In this document: in pieces, positions 54,061 to 63,662 of the stretch
Layout of the letters: each line of letters begins with the position of its first letter
Position numbering within the stretch: position 1 is the stretch's first letter
DNA from: Paenibacillus sp. W2I17
Lineage (GTDB): Bacteria; Bacillota; Bacilli; Paenibacillales; Paenibacillaceae
DNA length: 64,000 nt
Direction: 5' to 3'
NCBI RefSeq assembly: GCF_030815985.1
Contig: NZ_JAUSXM010000001.1
Coordinates: forward strand, 3,348,001-3,412,000
Program-made: the position numbers and the translations under genes
The notes under the pieces: generated by a model
Database searches by the model: none
What the model was told of the DNA's origin: nothing
The model's input: the letters and a program-made list of their open reading frames with translations, nothing else

Positions 54061-55566
54061 CTATTGCTGCACTTTCTCGCGATCTTTCCCTTTATCGGAT
54101 TCTCCCGCATTTTTGTTCGCAGCTTCGCGATCCTGTTTCATTTCTTCCACCGTTTTCACCTTCAGACGAGCTGCACCTTCATATTCCTTCGTTGGAATCA
54201 GGTCACCAGCAGCGAGTCTCGCTTCTGCGGCTGCAATCGCATCTTCGTACTGCGGCAACCACTGAGCCTGTGCAACCAGCATCTCGTCGACCATCTGCCA
54301 GATTTCTTTTGGATTACATACGGCACCCACGAGCGGGTCCATCATAAATGCCTGACGAAGTAATTTGTCGTCTCCGTTCACCGCGGCTTCAACCGCAAGA
54401 CGTTGCACGGAAATACTCACATTACATACCGCAGCCGGACCAAGTGGCAGATCGCCTACATGTGGCATGGAGATGCCGTTGCGATCCACATATCCCGGTG
54501 CTTCAATAATCGCATCATCCGGCAGGTTGGAGATTACTCCATTATTAACGGTATTGAAATGTCCACGATAGACACGTCCCGTCTCCAGCCCTTCAATAAT
54601 GTATGAACCGTGCTCCTCGCCCCGTTTTTCCGGAATGAATTGCATCGGTTCATCCTTCATCCAGTTAGGAAAATCAGTCTCAAACCAGTTGCGCCCCTCG
54701 GTACATACCCGCAGATAGCCACCCGTCTCTCCGTTGATCCAATTGCCCAGGTCGATCCATTCGTTAATCTCTTCCGGACGTTTGCGGTACCACGGCACAT
54801 ATTCACTCAGGTGACCATTCGATTCCGTACTGTAATACCCGAAGCGCCGCAGCATATCGATCCGCACTTTCTCGGTGCGGCTGTACTCCGGATGTTTTTC
54901 GAAAGCTTCAAGCAAATCGCCTGTAAGGTCCTTGCCTTCATGAGAAGCCTGGATATACCAGGTCTGATGGTTGATGCCGGCACAGACAATATCCACTTCA
55001 CTCTTTTTCAATCCAAAAGCTTCCGCAATCTGATGATGACCATGCTGTACGCCATGACACAGTCCAATCGTCCGCACACCGCCATATTTGTTGCATGCCC
55101 AAGTCAACATCGCCATCGGATTGGAATAGTTCAAGAGCAGCACGTCGGGTGCACTCTGTTCACGAATATCTTTACAGATGTCCAGCATCTCGGCGATTCC
55201 GCGTTGTCCATACATAATGCCGCCTGCACACAGCGTATCGCCGACACATTGATCTACCCCATACTTCAGTGGAATATCCACATCTGTTGCAAATGCTTCC
55301 AGTCCCCCAACACGAATCGTACACAGTACATACTTCGCATCTTTCAACGCTTCTTTCCGATCCGTGGTTGGCTGAATCTGAATATTCAATCCATTCTCAC
55401 GGATATCCCGCTGACACAGCTCAGTCACCATGTCCAGATTGTGTTGGTTAATATCGCAGAACGCAATTTCAATGTTGTTAAACTCTGGTACCGTCAGCAA
55501 ATCCCTTAGCAATCCCCGTGTAAATCCGATACTTCCTGCCCCGATAAACGCCACTTTAAACGACAT
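54061..55566 (-). CDS. melA: GH4 alpha-galactosidase (MelA-like)
   Basis: 501 residues from ATG 55566, which follows GGGGAGG by 8 bases; a longer frame opens at 55620. Family 4 needs NAD+ and a metal: N-terminal Rossmann VAFIGAGSIGFTRGLLRDLL, DYP-like NYSNPMAML, the Cys-His metal pair in TIGLCHGVQHGHHQIAE, and INHQTWY, RRFGYYSTESNGHLSEYVPWYRK. These match alpha-galactosidase/6-phospho-glycosidase family 4, nearest to MelA. It would split melibiose or galacto-oligosaccharides in the cytoplasm. The AraC regulator gene at 55756 stands just upstream on the same strand and may control it. Confidence 0.9.
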   Translation of the reverse strand: MSFKVAFIGAGSIGFTRGLLRDLLTVPEFNNIEIAFCDINQHNLDMVTELCQRDIRENGLNIQIQPTTDRKEALKDAKYVLCTIRVGGLEAFATDVDIPLKYGVDQCVGDTLCAGGIMYGQRGIAEMLDICKDIREQSAPDVLLLNYSNPMAMLTWACNKYGGVRTIGLCHGVQHGHHQIAEAFGLKKSEVDIVCAGINHQTWYIQASHEGKDLTGDLLEAFEKHPEYSRTEKVRIDMLRRFGYYSTESNGHLSEYVPWYRKRPEEINEWIDLGNWINGETGGYLRVCTEGRNWFETDFPNWMKDEPMQFIPEKRGEEHGSYIIEGLETGRVYRGHFNTVNNGVISNLPDDAIIEAPGYVDRNGISMPHVGDLPLGPAAVCNVSISVQRLAVEAAVNGDDKLLRQAFMMDPLVGAVCNPKEIWQMVDEMLVAQAQWLPQYEDAIAAAEARLAAGDLIPTKEYEGAARLKVKTVEEMKQDREAANKNAGESDKGKDREKVQQ

Positions 55567-55755
55567 GCCTATGTCCTCCCCTAATCCGAATCTTTCGCTT
55601 CGGTTAATGACTTTCTTCATGAAATCATTGTACCAACGGCAAAAGGGGAAGCGTTATCAAAATCATGACCTGTTCAAGATCTTGTTGTCAAAAATCCTAA
55701 CTTTTATGCGCCAGTTCCACTAATTGATATGTATTCGAAAATAACTGCAATCGGC

Positions 55756-56769
55756 TCATTCATCCGACGGGTACTGACTAACATGTCGTTCCATAGAGGA
55801 GCGAAATTCAACCGGAGTCATGCCCGTCGTCTTCTTGAATAACATATGAAAATACTGACGACTGCCTACCCCGACATAATCGGATATCTCTGAAATCGGG
55901 ATATTGGTCTGCTGAAGAAGCATCTTGGCCTTCTCCATGCGAAGCATCGTCAGGTAATCGGTCGGTGTTCGCTGCGTGTGCTGACGAAAAATGCGATGTA
56001 AATAGCCTGGATGCAGATTAACTGCTGCCGCAATATCCTTCATCTGAATGTTGCGATCCATATTGTGATGCATGAATTCAATGGTTCGTTTGACATACAA
56101 CTCCGCCTGATCTGGCGCACTCCGGCTCATTTCTCCGCGCAGACGTGCAACACGGACCAGCAACTGGATGAACAATGTACGCACCAGCACACCCTGTTCG
56201 GGAGACGACAGATTCCGGGCTTCGCGATGTTGTGCCCTTTCCTCTGTAGGAATAACTCCTATCGGTAAAGACGACCTTCCTTGCTCCTGCAGACCGCGCT
56301 GGTCGAGTTCCAACACCAGACTTTTCATAATGTGGTACACCTCTTCCGGGTCAGGCAGTACCAGATATGGCGAAGCATTAGTGAGTAGAGTGTGAACTTC
56401 TTCCTCCTCCAGCGCGAGCTGACGGATGGATAGCTGTCCAGGAGACGAGGTGGAGAAACCAAACTCCACATTGAGCATCCGGCAAGGGACACCATCTTCC
56501 ACCAGCAAACGGTGCGGGACACCTGCGTCCAGCATAATGAACTGCCCTTTTTTCAAAACGGCCTGCTCCGTACTCCCATCCGACATCTGCACATCCACCC
56601 GGCACATTCCCGAAATAATATACATGATCTCTGTGGAATCATGATGGTGATAGGACATACGGTAGTTGTCCCACTGCTTGTAATAATACGCGTAGAAACG
56701 CGGCCCGCAGTCCTCTGTTCGCAATGCCTCCTGATACAGGCTTCCTGTCCAGCGTTTTGTGATGCTCAT
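55756..56769 (-). CDS. AraC-family regulator with cupin sensor (MelR/RafR-like)
   Basis: 337 residues from ATG 56769, which has GGAGGT at a 6-base gap. Cupin domain (~20-110: YHHHDSTEIMYIISGMCRVDVQMSDGS, VPHRLLVEDG) for sugar binding, a linker, and HTH pair (~235-325: IQMKDIAAAVNLHPGYLHRIFRQHTQ; PISEISDYVGVGSRQYFHMLFKKTTGMTPVEFR). Located before melA in the same direction with about 190 bases between. Likely activator of alpha-galactoside use. Confidence 0.9.
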   Translation of the reverse strand: MSITKRWTGSLYQEALRTEDCGPRFYAYYYKQWDNYRMSYHHHDSTEIMYIISGMCRVDVQMSDGSTEQAVLKKGQFIMLDAGVPHRLLVEDGVPCRMLNVEFGFSTSSPGQLSIRQLALEEEEVHTLLTNASPYLVLPDPEEVYHIMKSLVLELDQRGLQEQGRSSLPIGVIPTEERAQHREARNLSSPEQGVLVRTLFIQLLVRVARLRGEMSRSAPDQAELYVKRTIEFMHHNMDRNIQMKDIAAAVNLHPGYLHRIFRQHTQRTPTDYLTMLRMEKAKMLLQQTNIPISEISDYVGVGSRQYFHMLFKKTTGMTPVEFRSSMERHVSQYPSDE

Positions 56770-56950
56770 ATACATACCTCCATTCCTGCAACGATCGATC
56801 CTCACTTTTCTCCATTGTAACAATTCTGTCGGGTGGATATAAACTGTCTGCGTTAAAAGCCTCATTGTATTATTTAATTAGATAAATATATAATTAGTAT
56901 ATAATCTAATCCTTTATGTAAACTGTCTATACTTAAGGAGGTTTCCACTC

Positions 56951-57577
56951 ATGACTACCACCTTTCATTTGGTGAGACACGGTCTCAAAGAACGACGAAT
57001 CGGGGATGTCCCCCTCACTTCCGAAGGGGTTTTACAAGCCGAAGCCACAGCACTTCATTTTGCCAGAGCTACCTTTCCCGTTACTAAAATCCTTACCAGC
57101 CCACTTCGACGAGCCCAAGAAACCGCAAGTATGATTGCCCGCCACACCCATTCCCATATAACCGAAGATCCTCGCCTGCGCGAACGTACCAATTGGGGCG
57201 ATTGCCCGGATCAGTCATTCGAAGAATTCATTGCGATGTGGGATCGATGTACGTCTGACCCAGATTACATTCCACCCGTGGGTGACTCGGCAAAACAGTC
57301 TGGTGAACGGCTGGCCTCCCTCCTAACCGAATTGGCTAATGAAGAGCCAGAGAACAGTAACATTATTGTGGTTGCACATGGTGGACTCATTACTGATTTT
57401 CTGGTGCAGACCTTTACCGAGCGCGAGCTTAACGTCTGGCATTCCGATTTTATAACTATGCAGAACCAACTTATCCCGGAGTGCTCCATCACCACACTGA
57501 TCTATGATCAAGGAACTTACACCATTAAAGCGTTCGCTTCTACCGAGCATCTAGACTCCAACGATGTAAAAAAATGA
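56951..57577 (+). CDS. Histidine phosphatase (phosphoglycerate-mutase-like)
   Basis: 208 residues, AAGGAGG before ATG 56951. Begins FHLVRHGLKERRIGD with the RHG motif (phospho-His), then LTSPLRRAQETASMIA, the Arg/Glu of the family, and the second His in IVVAHGG. Histidine phosphatase superfamily, branch 1 (PhoE/GpmB-like). Substrate unknown. Stand-alone between the divergent AraC regulator and a convergent lyase gene. Confidence 0.9.
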   Translation: MTTTFHLVRHGLKERRIGDVPLTSEGVLQAEATALHFARATFPVTKILTSPLRRAQETASMIARHTHSHITEDPRLRERTNWGDCPDQSFEEFIAMWDRCTSDPDYIPPVGDSAKQSGERLASLLTELANEEPENSNIIVVAHGGLITDFLVQTFTERELNVWHSDFITMQNQLIPECSITTLIYDQGTYTIKAFASTEHLDSNDVKK

Positions 57578-57632
57578 CGTAACATGGATGGCTGAGCAAA
57601 CGCCAAGCTTTATCCGCAGATCCTTATGTGAA

Positions 57633-57682
57633 AAAAGCTCTAAAATCCCATGTGCGAGACACATTGGGATTCCAGAGCTTTT
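57633..57682. terminator. Bidirectional terminator
   Basis: AAAAGCTCT (57633-57641) pairs with AGAGCTTTT (57674-57682), and ATCCCA with TGGGAT inside. Six T on the minus side. It ends both the phosphatase gene and the lyase gene. Confidence 0.8.
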
Positions 57683-57777
57683 AAGCTTCGATGCCAATTC
57701 TTAAAAATGCCAACGCTGCTTTACGTTACAGGCTCACATGTTGTAGGCTATTGCCAGGCATTGCTCATCCGGTCTGC

Positions 57778-60189
57778 TTACTTTCCGCCCTTACCTGGCG
57801 TGTAGAACTTAGGCAGCGTTACTTTGGACCAGTCCATATCCGATGCCATGTAAAAGGACGGATAGGACGGCTGGTTGTATCCACTGTTCTGTCCGGCAAT
57901 GCCCACACGATACATCGCATCATGCATGAGCGTGTACAGCTTGCGGTCCGTCTTCTCGGTACTCAGATAGATACGAATCGCTGAGCTGTCGGTGGTTCTC
58001 ACCAGCATCTCTTCCCGCCAATCACCGAAGATATCAGCTACGAGAGATGGTGTTCCTTTCGTGTGATTGTTAGTCAATGTGCCTGTTGCCGTCAGCACCG
58101 TGCCACGATTCCAGTCTTTGATGGTTGGTGTAACATCAATCGCACCATCTACGATCTGTGTCGTCATATCGGCAGCCCAACGGATATTCATATTCGTTCC
58201 CGGCATCTGATCACTGATTTTCTCACCCTTAGCTGTCCACAAACCTACAGCCCATGTCTCCAGCCCACGACGAGTCGGATCAACATCACCCACCATGCCA
58301 CGTCCGGTATCTTTCCCCGTGTATCCGCCATAGATCACTTCTCCGGTCTTCGCATCACGCAGGGAATAGCCGTATGGCGCCCAAGGACCACCCTCGTGAA
58401 CCATGAAAATCTCAAGTCCCGGACGATCCGGGTCAATATCTGCCACATGAAGTGCGTCCCCATGACCCAGACGGGCAATGGTTCCCGGTGCAGCACTCTC
58501 GGCAGGCATCAGGTCTGTGGAGCTGTATAGCACGCTGCCGTCATGATCAATCGTAGCGGAGCCATAGATAATCTCCTGTTTGCCGTCTCCATCCACATCC
58601 GCCACACTGAAATAGTGCGCTCCCTGAGTAGTAATGGAGCCGTACTGCGGATCTGTACCATCTACGCCGTGCGGTCCGTCATTAAAAGGGTTCTTCATCG
58701 GTGTCCAGCCGCTGTCCACTTTCCATTCTTTTTTCAGCTTCTTGCCATCCCAATTGTAGGCAACCATTGTCGAACGTGTATAGTATCCGCGTGCAAAGAT
58801 AGCAGACGGTTTCTTGCCGTCCAGATAAGCCACTCCGGCTAGGAAACGGTCCACCCGATTCCCCGGTTCAATCCGTGCCATGGCATAATCGCCCCACATC
58901 AGACCATCATCATGACGCTCGGGTTCATATGGAATGGTCTCCAGCTCTTTACCTGATTTACCTTCAAATACCGTAACGTACTCCGGTCCATCCACGATAA
59001 AACCTTCAAACTTGCGCAGCTCATTGCGGTTGCTGCGTTCTACCGCATATACATCAATGAAGTAGTCAGCCAGGCTCTCGGCATCCTGCTGAGATAATGG
59101 GTAGTTATATTTTTTCTCGATTCCAAAAGCCTCTTCCAATGTCGCAGGCCAGTTGCCCTTCACAACCTCATCGTGTTTATGCCAGTTCCTGAACATATCC
59201 ACCACGTGATCGTGGTACCCATCAGCACTTAAACGATAATCATCTTCGTTCGAATACCCTGCCTTGCGATCCTGCTTCGGAAGCGTGATGTATTTCTCGG
59301 ATGTTACTTTTCCTTTTTTGTTATATTTGATAATCTTCGTGCCCGGAGCGGTCTTGAACATCATCTCAGCCTTGCCATCCCCGTCAAAATCGTAAACGAG
59401 CATCTGTGTATAATGAGCACCTGCACGGATATTGACCCCAAGATCGATCCGGTACAACAACTGACCGTCCAAGGTGTAAGCATCAATGTAGGTTTTACCG
59501 GTGTATCCTTTTTGCGATACGTCCTTGGCGTTGGAAGGGTCCCATTTGACAAAAAACTCATATTGGCCATCCCCATCCACATCACCCACGCTCATGTCAT
59601 TGGCGGAATACGTATAAGCTTCTCCGGCAGGGGTCACACCATCAGCTGGTTTCTGCAGTGGAATGTCCACATATCCGTTCGCCCAAGGTTTGACGGATGC
59701 ACTGCGTTTGCTTTCCTTGCCCTTCTTGTTCACCGCTGCCACTTCATAACGGGAAGAAGATTTACCCGCGGCATCTACATAGTTGGTGCTGTCGGTGACA
59801 GTAGCAATCTTTTTGCCATCACGATAGACGTTAAAGTCTGTACCTGTCAGCCCTTTGTCGCTATACCCTGTAGCCTCATCACCAAGCAATCTCCAACTGA
59901 GAAAGACACCTTCAGATGTCGAAGCAGCCACCAGTCCCCGATCCAGATATTCCAGTTGAATCTCTTTCAAGTGACTGCCCCCCTTATGTGATTGCAGGCC
60001 AGCCTCCGTCGCCCCATTACCGTTGGAAGCTTCCGCTCCCGTAACGCCAGCTGTTCCTCCAATGAGCAAAGCTACGCTAAGTGCCGAAGAGAGCACCTTG
60101 GCTGCAAGTGGCATACGAGCCTTCCTGCGACCGGATTGCCGACCTGACACCGATCCCTTATGTACCGGCGCTGTTGTTTCTGAGTTCAT
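57778..60189 (-). CDS. yesW: Secreted PL11 rhamnogalacturonan lyase (YesW-like)
   Basis: 803 residues. Positively charged N-terminus (GRRKARMPLAAK) and a signal peptide to ~52. The N-terminal beta-sandwich shows LDRGLVAASTSEGVFLSWRLLGDE, TDFNVYRDGKK. The large eight-bladed propeller has many calcium-binding DxDGDG motifs: SVGDVDGDGQYEF, VYDFDGDGKAEMMFKTAPGT, SVADVDGDGKQEI and HVADIDPDRPG. It matches YesW-type endolyases that cut rhamnogalacturonan I in pectin by beta-elimination. A 15/16 cre-like box at 60299 lies upstream. Confidence 0.95.
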   Translation of the reverse strand: MNSETTAPVHKGSVSGRQSGRRKARMPLAAKVLSSALSVALLIGGTAGVTGAEASNGNGATEAGLQSHKGGSHLKEIQLEYLDRGLVAASTSEGVFLSWRLLGDEATGYSDKGLTGTDFNVYRDGKKIATVTDSTNYVDAAGKSSSRYEVAAVNKKGKESKRSASVKPWANGYVDIPLQKPADGVTPAGEAYTYSANDMSVGDVDGDGQYEFFVKWDPSNAKDVSQKGYTGKTYIDAYTLDGQLLYRIDLGVNIRAGAHYTQMLVYDFDGDGKAEMMFKTAPGTKIIKYNKKGKVTSEKYITLPKQDRKAGYSNEDDYRLSADGYHDHVVDMFRNWHKHDEVVKGNWPATLEEAFGIEKKYNYPLSQQDAESLADYFIDVYAVERSNRNELRKFEGFIVDGPEYVTVFEGKSGKELETIPYEPERHDDGLMWGDYAMARIEPGNRVDRFLAGVAYLDGKKPSAIFARGYYTRSTMVAYNWDGKKLKKEWKVDSGWTPMKNPFNDGPHGVDGTDPQYGSITTQGAHYFSVADVDGDGKQEIIYGSATIDHDGSVLYSSTDLMPAESAAPGTIARLGHGDALHVADIDPDRPGLEIFMVHEGGPWAPYGYSLRDAKTGEVIYGGYTGKDTGRGMVGDVDPTRRGLETWAVGLWTAKGEKISDQMPGTNMNIRWAADMTTQIVDGAIDVTPTIKDWNRGTVLTATGTLTNNHTKGTPSLVADIFGDWREEMLVRTTDSSAIRIYLSTEKTDRKLYTLMHDAMYRVGIAGQNSGYNQPSYPSFYMASDMDWSKVTLPKFYTPGKGGK

Positions 60190-60586
60190 CCACCTTCACG
60201 CTCCTTGAGACAGAATAGGTGACGCATATACACATTGATGATGATTGGACGTTCGATCACCCGTGCAGACTTCCTTCAACGAAAGATCCCATTCCATAAT
60301 GATTACGCTTACAAAATTAAAAAAGAGAAATCAGCTTGCCCGACTACCGGAGTGCGGTCCCCCTTTCATTCTCTTCCAATCCGAGCGAGGTGATCCCGCC
60401 CATCGGGTTCTATTATAGACATCCTGCCTGCCAGACCCTAGGCAAATATCCGTCCAAAACGATCAATAATCAGTGTTTTTAGGAGTCATTTGGGAAAAAG
60501 AACTTGCAGAATCGATTTCGTCCCCTCCACTACGTTCCTCAGTTGATCAAGAACTTCAATCTAGAATGACTCTTGTAATGCATAGC
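60190..60586 (-). promoter_or_regulatory. Upstream region of the lyase with a cre-like box
   Basis: ATGATTACGCTTACAA (60299-60314) fits the CcpA consensus at 15 of 16 positions and lies 110 bases before the lyase start. No gene seen in the ~400 bases between the two plant-polymer genes. Confidence 0.55.
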
Positions 60587-60625
60587 AAAAAACCGCGATC
60601 CTCTAACACACTGAGGATCGCGGTT
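60587..60625 (-). terminator. Terminator of the cellulase gene
   Basis: AACCGCGATCCTC (60591-60603) pairs with GAGGATCGCGGTT (60613-60625), followed by six T on the minus strand. Confidence 0.9.
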
Positions 60626-60645
60626 AAGACAGCTACAAGTAAAGT

Positions 60646-63090
60646 TTAAGGCTCAATACCCCATACCAGGTTTCCACCTTGGTGGAGTGTTACCTTGTTC
60701 CAATCCTGATAGGATGTTTTCGTTGGATCGAAGGAGTAGTCGTTAGTCTCGTCAAAGTTGGACCAGTCCGTTTTGTACATGCGAAGCTGGATGTCTCCAG
60801 TCTGTCCACCAGCCTGAATGCTGCCAGCGCCAGATGTGAAGCTCAGCTCCACATACGAGTCTGTGAAGGTCCGCTGGATATTGGCTCCGCCAACTTGAGC
60901 GTAATCGATGGCCGAATCCATCGCAGCCGAGCCTTCTTTGGAAAAGTAATATCGAATCTTCAGATCACTCAGATTCACATCAGTACTGCCCAGATTTTTG
61001 ATGTTGAAATACGGTTTGATCTGGCTATCCTGAGCATTGGTATCTCCAGCACGATATTGCACGACAAGATCACTGGTTGGTACAACGACACTTTGAGGTG
61101 TCGCGGAAGCTACAGCAGAATTGGCACTTTGCCCTGCTGCATTCACTGCACTTACCACATAATGATACGTTGTGCCGTTCGTCAGGGCAGTGTTGGTGTA
61201 GGACGTGCCACTCACATTCGCCGCGATCGTTGTGAACGGACCTGATGCACTCAGCGCGCGTTTCACATTATAACTTGTTGCACCTGTAGAAGCGGTCCAC
61301 GTCAGGCTCACCTGCGCATTGCCTGCGGTTGCTATGAGAGCAGTCGGTGCAGCTGGCGCCGTTACACCTGCAACGGGTGTAGCTGTTGCTGTTGCAGAGT
61401 TAACACTTTCACCTACTGCATTTGTTGCCGTTACCACATAATAATAGGTTGTGCCATTGATCAGACCGGTGTTGCTGTAAGATGTTCCACTTACATTGGC
61501 AGCAATTGTTGTGAATGGACCTGATGCACTCAGTGCCCGCTTCACACTATAACTTGTAGCACCTGCAGAAGCAGTCCACGTCAAGGAGACTTGAGCGTTA
61601 CCGGCAGAAGCCGTCAATGCTGCTGGTGCTGCCGGAGCTGTTGTTCCACCCGGAGGATTGCCTCCACCGTTACTTGCAGGAAGTACAGGGAATGCGTTTT
61701 TCACCAGTGCCACGAATTGATCATGGAACCAGTGACCCGATACCGGAGCATTAGGCAATGCACCTGTTAATACACCATCCCGAGTTGTGAAGGTTGGATC
61801 ACACATCCGGTCAAAACCTTTGCCTTCGTTATTCGGAATTTCGGAGCTGGAGCCATCGGATTCACCCGGAGGTTTCACCCATACATAAGCATCCAGATGC
61901 GCTGGTCCTGGTGCAGCCTTAGGTGCTTCACCAATACCTGCGCCACTGGCATTACACCAGTTCCCCCGGTGCTCCCGGCGATCTACACGTCCGGAATTCA
62001 CATAATCGTTGATGTTGCTGCCCGTAGCAGATGCTGGACGGTCTACCCCGCCCCACCCATTCCGGCTAGTATCAATCAGGAAACCTGTGCTGCTTGGCCA
62101 GCCAGCTTGTACAAAATCGGCATACAGCGCAGCGGTGAAATCGGTTTCGTCAAAATAAGGATTCCACTCATAAAACTTGGCAGATTTAATTGGTTGTCCA
62201 CCGATATTGAGATCAGGGTTAGACAGGTTCGGCTCCCCCAGCGGTGTAGTGTTTGCTGTATTTGTAATGAAACCATCTGCACTGCTCAGACCTGCGGCTG
62301 TTCCTTGCACAACACTTGTATACAGCGCGACTGCTGCAGAACGGTTGTTATCCCATCCAAGCCAGCCGGAGTGGCCGATATCCAGATAGTTGTACACATT
62401 TGGAATGGCGTGCAGCTTGTCCAATGCATACTTCACACCCGCCTCATAGATACCTGTTGAGCTGGCTTGACCACAAGCTGGGGTACTCAGGTTGGTCACA
62501 AGGTTAGGCAGACTGTCCGGTTCAATGACAGCAATAATACGAATATCCTGATACTTCGGATCTGCGAAGATATCTGCGAGCACATCAATATAATCCGTTT
62601 TATATGTCTGCAGTGCTGCCTGTGTTAGTGGAAGTTCACCATTCGATGCAAGTGCATGACAATCTCGTCCAGGCAAGTTATAGATAACAAATGAAGCCGT
62701 TATAGGCGTACCCGGTTTCTTTTGAGCGAGAACGGCATCAAGATGTTGCTCTACACTTTTGCGACCAGCGTTGTCCGTACCGCCATAGATTGCAGCAATC
62801 CGGTCAACCCATACTGCGGTTGGATACGATTTGACCGTCTCCATCTTGGCCTTCAACGACGCATCGTTGGTCAGTGCAATGGACGTATCCACGAGAGCTG
62901 AATAGTCCTCGTTCAGATAAGCGGTTGCCCCTACAAATGGATTATCCACATGTGCTTCAGCCGCCTGAGTCAAGCCTGGAGACAGTCCAGGGAAAATCCC
63001 CGCAGCGAGCAGCGTTGCTGCAAGCATTTGTTTTACACCTTTGCGCAGGATCTTCTTACCTCTTGATTTGGTTTTCAATTTAGTCTTCAT
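60646..63090 (-). CDS. Secreted GH6 cellulase with two FN3 modules and CBM3
   Basis: 814 residues with AAAGGTGG before ATG 63090. Long basic N-terminus (KTKLKTKSRGKKILRKGVKQ) and signal peptide to ~45. GH6 domain (~47-470) with YNLPGRDCHALASNGE, catalytic Asp in IAVIEPDSLPNLVTN, YLDIGHSGWLGWD, and DAYVWVKPPGESDG. Next come two FN3 modules (484-576, 577-669), about 80% alike, and a CBM3 (670-814) starting LVVQYRAGDTNAQDSQIKPYF. It is probably a cellobiohydrolase or processive endoglucanase on cellulose. A cre-like box at 63354 precedes it. Confidence 0.95.
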   Translation of the reverse strand: MKTKLKTKSRGKKILRKGVKQMLAATLLAAGIFPGLSPGLTQAAEAHVDNPFVGATAYLNEDYSALVDTSIALTNDASLKAKMETVKSYPTAVWVDRIAAIYGGTDNAGRKSVEQHLDAVLAQKKPGTPITASFVIYNLPGRDCHALASNGELPLTQAALQTYKTDYIDVLADIFADPKYQDIRIIAVIEPDSLPNLVTNLSTPACGQASSTGIYEAGVKYALDKLHAIPNVYNYLDIGHSGWLGWDNNRSAAVALYTSVVQGTAAGLSSADGFITNTANTTPLGEPNLSNPDLNIGGQPIKSAKFYEWNPYFDETDFTAALYADFVQAGWPSSTGFLIDTSRNGWGGVDRPASATGSNINDYVNSGRVDRREHRGNWCNASGAGIGEAPKAAPGPAHLDAYVWVKPPGESDGSSSEIPNNEGKGFDRMCDPTFTTRDGVLTGALPNAPVSGHWFHDQFVALVKNAFPVLPASNGGGNPPGGTTAPAAPAALTASAGNAQVSLTWTASAGATSYSVKRALSASGPFTTIAANVSGTSYSNTGLINGTTYYYVVTATNAVGESVNSATATATPVAGVTAPAAPTALIATAGNAQVSLTWTASTGATSYNVKRALSASGPFTTIAANVSGTSYTNTALTNGTTYHYVVSAVNAAGQSANSAVASATPQSVVVPTSDLVVQYRAGDTNAQDSQIKPYFNIKNLGSTDVNLSDLKIRYYFSKEGSAAMDSAIDYAQVGGANIQRTFTDSYVELSFTSGAGSIQAGGQTGDIQLRMYKTDWSNFDETNDYSFDPTKTSYQDWNKVTLHQGGNLVWGIEP
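61084..61641 (-). repeat. Tandem duplication of an FN3 module (2 x 279 bp)
   Basis: Two copies of a 93-codon unit in the cellulase gene, both containing SGPFTTIAANVSGTSY. About 85% alike in the bases compared. Typical of linker shuffling in secreted enzymes. Confidence 0.8.
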
Positions 63091-63547
63091 AGTTCCACCT
63101 TTCCTTTAGTTAGATTGGGTTGTACTCATGTCTGATCCTCTGTGTCATTATGATGCTTAGCACGAAGAGAACGTTCGGATGAGTTGGTTGTATCACCTCC
63201 AAAAGAAATGGTTGTATAACTGGAATCTTGAGCAAACAAATAGTGTGTGAGGGCGAATCATATGAATGAGTATAATATGGTGGGTGTTGTTGAACGTGTG
63301 TTAGACATGAAGAAGTGTGAAAATTGACTTGTGGGATGTTTGAATCCTAAATTAGGTAAGCGCTTTCTTCAAGCAGTTAAAAAAAAAGGTCTTCGCCTAT
63401 CCATCTACAAACATGATGTTCGGTGTCACCTCCTTATGTTCTGATTATACGACATGTAAATATTACTGTAAATTGAATTATATAAATTTAATTATATTTT
63501 TTTCCATAATTCAGGCAGGAATCTGGACATCCCTTGCTCCAAAAGAC
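63091..63547. promoter_or_regulatory. Cellulase upstream region with a cre-like box
   Basis: AGGTAAGCGCTTTCTT (63354-63369) fits the CcpA consensus with two misses. It is 265 bases before the ATG, which is far, so the promoter may be distant. Nothing else recognised; the last part is very AT-rich. Confidence 0.45.
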
Positions 63548-63604
63548 ACACGAGGTCCATCCTGGCAATCTGCCACAATGAACCTCGTGTTTTCCAATGC
63601 CGAA
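63548..63604. terminator. Hairpin terminator between efflux adaptor and cellulase region
   Basis: ACACGAGGT (63548-63556) pairs with ACCTCGTGT (63592-63600), and TGGC/GCCA pairs inside; four T follow. It lies about 60 bases beyond the adaptor gene stop. Confidence 0.65.
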
Positions 63605-63662
63605 TTAACCCGCTCGTCTAGATCGTCACTACATATGATGCCTTGTTCTTAAATTCCTACGT

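Noticed and set aside
54610..55509. 299-codon plus-strand frame antisense to melA
   Set aside because: It overlaps the strongly supported GH4 gene in the opposite strand and shows no family features.
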